Assembly (NCBI GenBank): GCA_024699855.1
Contig: JAMPIQ010000001.1
Span: forward strand, 7,564,001 to 7,628,000
Reading direction: 5' to 3'
Source: Aphelenchoides besseyi
Lineage: Eukaryota > Nematoda > Chromadorea > Rhabditida > Aphelenchoididae
DNA: 64,000 nt
The stretch's first letter is position 1. Each line of letters opens with the position of its first letter. A program made the position numbers and the translations under genes. Of this stretch, positions 61,602 to 64,000 are shown piece after piece. The notes beneath the pieces were generated by a model, which saw only the letters and a list, made by a program, of their open reading frames with translations, had not been told where the DNA came from and did no database searches.

Positions 61602-61798
61602 AACACCAGTGCGGACCCTCTTTAGTCGAGTCGTAGCGAGTTTTGTTTAAGGTCCGCTTGCGGGTTGCCAGCCCTGGAGTAGACCGGGTGTACTTTACGT
61701 CGTACCCAGACGTATCGAAGTTGGCCTACTCGGATGTTCCGAAAAACATCCGAGCGTTTCCCGCCGCACACCACGTGGAGGTCTTCGATTTGTGCAGC

Positions 61799-61809
61799 TT
61801 CTGTCAGTT
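61799..61809. repeat. target-site duplication, LINE 5' side
   Basis: Plus strand ttctgtcagtt, the same 11 bases as 58634-58644. It lies 6 bases inside the donor end of the protease intron (minus strand gtaagt). Confidence 0.75.
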
Positions 61810-62120
61810 ACTTACTCCTAATATTATTAAGTTTTCTTCTTCACTAGATTCTTGAGGTGCAGAGACGATTCCCAATAGTTTATTAGCGGGACTGAAGAGA
61901 CCACCGCCCGAGTCACCTCCCCACGCGATTATGTCGGAAACCATTTGATCATCATCGTATGGCCCTGTGCTGAGAACAACTCCTGTCGTAACTGCCTTTT
62001 GCGACGGAGTATAAGATGAAAGACCAATAGCCAACAATCTAAATAACAAAATATTTTTCAAAATTATTTCTTTCACCGTCATAACTAAACGACACCGCAA
62101 TAAAATACTTCTCGTCACTA

Positions 62121-62147
62121 CACTACTGATCAAAAGTTTCTGCCCAC
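62121..62147 (+). repeat. left terminal inverted repeat
   Basis: Starts CACTACTGATCAAAAG and ends TTTCTGCCCAC. It pairs with 62434-62460. Confidence 0.85.
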
Positions 62148-62342
62148 CTTGTTTGAGTATGTTCCAGTTCTTCGATTGAGTTTCTTCGGACGTTCAATCT
62201 TCTTGCCCGTCTTGTAGTCGTGTTTTTTGACGGCCATTTGAACCGTCCGGTGATTGTGGCGGGTTTGAGCGGCTATTTCTGTGATGTTCTTTCTAGCCGC
62301 TGAAAGTCCACAAATCTTCCGTTTTTCTTGGTCGAAAAACAT
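62130..62342 (-). pseudogene. remnant of Tc1-type transposase DNA-binding region
   Basis: 70 codons starting MFFDQEKRKICGLSAARKN, then ITEIAAQTRHNHRTVQMAVK, a pattern fitting the helix-turn-helix of Tc1-like transposases, and GKKIERPKKLNRRTG, which resembles the region after it (the GRPKKL-like AT-hook). It runs into the inverted repeat; the DDE catalytic part is absent. A gtaagt..tttcag intron precedes it. Confidence 0.6.
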
Positions 62343-62433
62343 CTGAAATTAAAGAGAATTTTCTAAACTACAAGATGGATGTAAAATACTTACGATGGAG
62401 AAACAAAAAAATAGGTAGAGATCCAAATAATGA

Positions 62434-62460
62434 GTGGGCAGAAACTTTTGATCAGCAGTG
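62434..62460 (-). repeat. right terminal inverted repeat
   Basis: On the minus strand CACTGCTGATCAAAAG and TTTCTGCCCAC. One mismatch to the left repeat. Confidence 0.85.
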
Positions 62461-62678
62461 TATGAGCTTGAGACGCACAAACTAACGACATGTACTCATG
62501 CTTCGAGGTCTAATACAAAACACAAAGTCTTTTTTATCTGTCAAATTCACGCGTAGTTTTTTCAACTGACCACTTGTATAGAACTTAGTTTATTTGTCAG
62601 GTTTTTGAGTTCTACTAATAGAATAAACATCGGTTATCCAAGACAGGAACAACTTACAATACGATAATAGTGCTTTGG

Positions 62679-63862
62679 TTAAGCGAAAATGTACAGTGGC
62701 ATACACACTGCTGAAGATCCAATTTCGCCACTAGTCCAATTTGTAATAGTTGTAATTCCATTATGCCAACCATCTAGTGTTTCGTTTGCGTGAATAGGTA
62801 ATTGACTATCCTTGACACTAGCATACCAATTTACACACTGTGTTGCCCAATAATGCCAGTCACGAATGAACAAATAACCATGACCATGATCAAGTGTGAC
62901 AAAAGGTCCCACATCATGCTCAATGGATTCGATCAAAACCGAGTTCTCTAGAGTGGATGAGTAGGCCCTCCACCGTTTATCGAAGATTCGTTTTAATTGC
63001 ATCCAGACCAAAGTAGAGAGCTTGTCGGGTTCACTGAAAATGTTTCTGACAACTTATCACTCCTCCTTAAACATACTTGAAAACAAATCGATAAATGTCT
63101 AAATAGTCTTCAAATGTTTCCGTAAAAATTTTTATTGGTTGATCGAAATCGACATGAATTCTTCGAATGCTATTTTCACAAATGGAACTTACACGGTTTA
63201 CACCTTCTTCTATGTTCCGGCTAACCGTTTATTGCGTAAAAATTCGCCATCCGAAAGCGATACTTTAACCAAATCAATGTTGTTCGATTCGTCGACATCA
63301 TTTTTGCCAATCCATAAAGACGTCCGTCAGCATATTTGAAGACCCACATTTCAATGGGAAGATGAACAGGAGTTACTTGAAGTTGGCCTTCAGCATCCAT
63401 TTTAACGAAATAATGACCTCGACGGTCAGGTCTATAAGTGAGTCCGCCTATTACAGTTAAGATATCGTGCAGATTTGATGGATCGGAATGAGGAATCCAG
63501 GTGTGGAAAAAAATCATCGTCAACTTGAGTTTTTTGCCTGGCAGTCACCATCTCGCTTTCGATCTCAATATGGCCAATTCTCAAATAAGAATCAGAGTCC
63601 TTCTGATCTTGAAAGTGTACAAGTACTGTGTCGAAATCGATGACAACAATATTCCGAAAATGACGATGTTCGGCGATATTTAGTCGGCTAAATAAAGCGT
63701 TAGAAAAAAAGGCTTGTAAACGTACAGCACTTTTTGATGAAACAAATCAAGAATATATATATTCTCATCATAATTGCCAATCAAGAAACGATTAGGTGAA
63801 AGGACTGAGCGAACACAACAGTTCCTCAACTTTGCCCATGTACTGCTTAATAAAAGTTCCAA
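62679..63862 (-). CDS. unrecognised multi-exon gene, 5' end uncertain
   Basis: I do not recognise the family. Translated exons show a protein-like, conserved-looking chain. The upstream exon (63862-63728) has LSPNRFLIGNYDENIYILDL. The next reads FRNIVVIDFDTVLVHFQDQ, then HTWIPHSDPSNLHDILTVIG, RPDRRGHYFVKMDAEG and MWVFKYADGRLYGLAKM. After an intron of about 50 nt, RRIHVDFDQPIKIFTETFED and YLDIYRFVF. The last exon carries LVWMQLKRIFDKRW, VGPFVTLDHGHGYLFIRDWH, YWATQCVNWYASVKD and ends SSAVCMPLYIFA. Repeated short hydrophobic strands suggest a beta-rich fold. One junction near 63560 does not splice cleanly in my reading, so a frame error or a missed intron is possible. Confidence 0.5.
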
Positions 63863-64000
63863 CCATCGTCGTTAGTGTAATTTTTTAATCTAAATGATCA
63901 ACTTCAAATCAAGATTCATGTACAAAAGCAAATGACGCGATAACAAGATGTGTTGATTAGGTTGGACTGGAAATTAAAAACGACAAAATACCAAAGCTTT
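63863..64000. other. right edge of window
   Basis: AT-rich. May hold the 5' end of the preceding minus-strand gene; I see no convincing start. Confidence 0.3.

Larger units (their letters stand above)
58645..61798 (-). mobile_element. RTE-type LINE retrotransposon, near full length (3.15 kb)
   Basis: Non-LTR retrotransposon encoding an APE endonuclease and a reverse transcriptase, the two-domain layout of the RTE clade. The 3' end on the minus strand is a short repeat (aatctttgt twice) instead of a poly-A tail, as in RTE elements. Flanked by an 11-bp target-site duplication. It sits on the same strand as the host protease gene, in its intron, and the two ORFs are in different frames. Confidence 0.88.
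62121..62460. mobile_element. Tc1/mariner-type non-autonomous element (340 bp)
   Basis: Bounded by 27-bp terminal inverted repeats with one mismatch and by TA on both sides (62119-62120 and 62461-62462), the Tc1/mariner target duplication. It is too short for a full transposase but keeps part of one on the minus strand. It lies in an exon of the protease remnant; deleting it and one TA rejoins the reading frame. Confidence 0.85.
58347..62509 (-). pseudogene. decayed trypsin-like serine protease, interrupted by two mobile elements
   Basis: Three exon pieces remain. The first (62509-62463 plus 62118-62093) reads TSKHEYMSLVCASQAH then SDEKYFIAVS, split by the Tc1-type element. The second (62038-61816) carries LAIGLSSYTPSQKAVTTGVV and the active-site serine motif GGDSGGGLFSPANKLLGIVS. 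The third (58604-58347) continues in frame as QKKELVAEFIHCFLCDQSK. A full trypsin domain also needs the catalytic His and Asp; I see no room for them, because another gene ends at 62679. The 3.2-kb intron between exons two and three contains the LINE. Phases agree at each junction, so the order is sound, but the product is probably not functional. Confidence 0.65.

Overview
The window is nuclear DNA of a nematode. The genes are dense and on both strands. Introns are mostly 38-55 nt, with GT..TTTCAG ends. Several genes have a 3' splice site just before the ATG and no upstream exon to pair with it, which is the mark of spliced-leader trans-splicing. The gene content is also nematode-like: a transthyretin-like secreted protein, an NLP-7-like neuropeptide precursor, an SH2 plus Fer-like tyrosine kinase without an F-BAR domain, and a short secreted thrombospondin/Kunitz protein. 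I cannot name the species.

Left part (1-13.4 kb): a PAPS transporter 3' end (SLC35B3), a calcipressin, an unrecognised tyrosine-rich scaffold-like gene, the Fer-like kinase, an unrecognised conserved-looking gene, a SWEET sugar transporter, the neuropeptide precursor and a Ly6-like protein. Centre-left (13.4-31 kb): an SLC25A32-type carrier, PSMD9, an apparent operon NKAP-PIGC-HNRNPL on the minus strand, a small orphan gene, the transthyretin-like gene, a small membrane protein, the pair PRPF38B-UCHL5, the TSP1/Kunitz gene and a TFIIS-domain (DIDO/PHF3-like) gene.

Centre-right (31-58 kb): cyclase-associated protein (CAP), then 5.9 kb of gene-poor sequence leading to a forkhead transcription factor, then TAF1B, RagC/D and MCM5 in one orientation, EXOC6/Sec15 and UGGT. 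Right end (58-64 kb): a decayed trypsin-like protease carrying two mobile-element insertions, namely a nearly full-length RTE-type LINE inside a 46-nt intron and a 340-bp Tc1/mariner-type non-autonomous element inside an exon. Next to it is an unrecognised multi-exon gene that may run off the window.

Most of the genes are housekeeping genes: ER glycoprotein quality control, GPI-anchor synthesis, replication licensing, Pol I transcription, splicing, proteasome deubiquitination, exocytosis and TORC1 nutrient sensing. The less ordinary items are the neuropeptide precursor, the tyrosine-motif gene beside a tyrosine kinase gene, two GC-AG introns, the candidate operons and the nested transposon insertions. 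I see no clearly new multi-gene system. The best candidates for undescribed biology are the tyrosine scaffold/kinase neighbourhood and the orphan genes. Gene models were spliced by eye, so exon edges can be wrong by a few bases.
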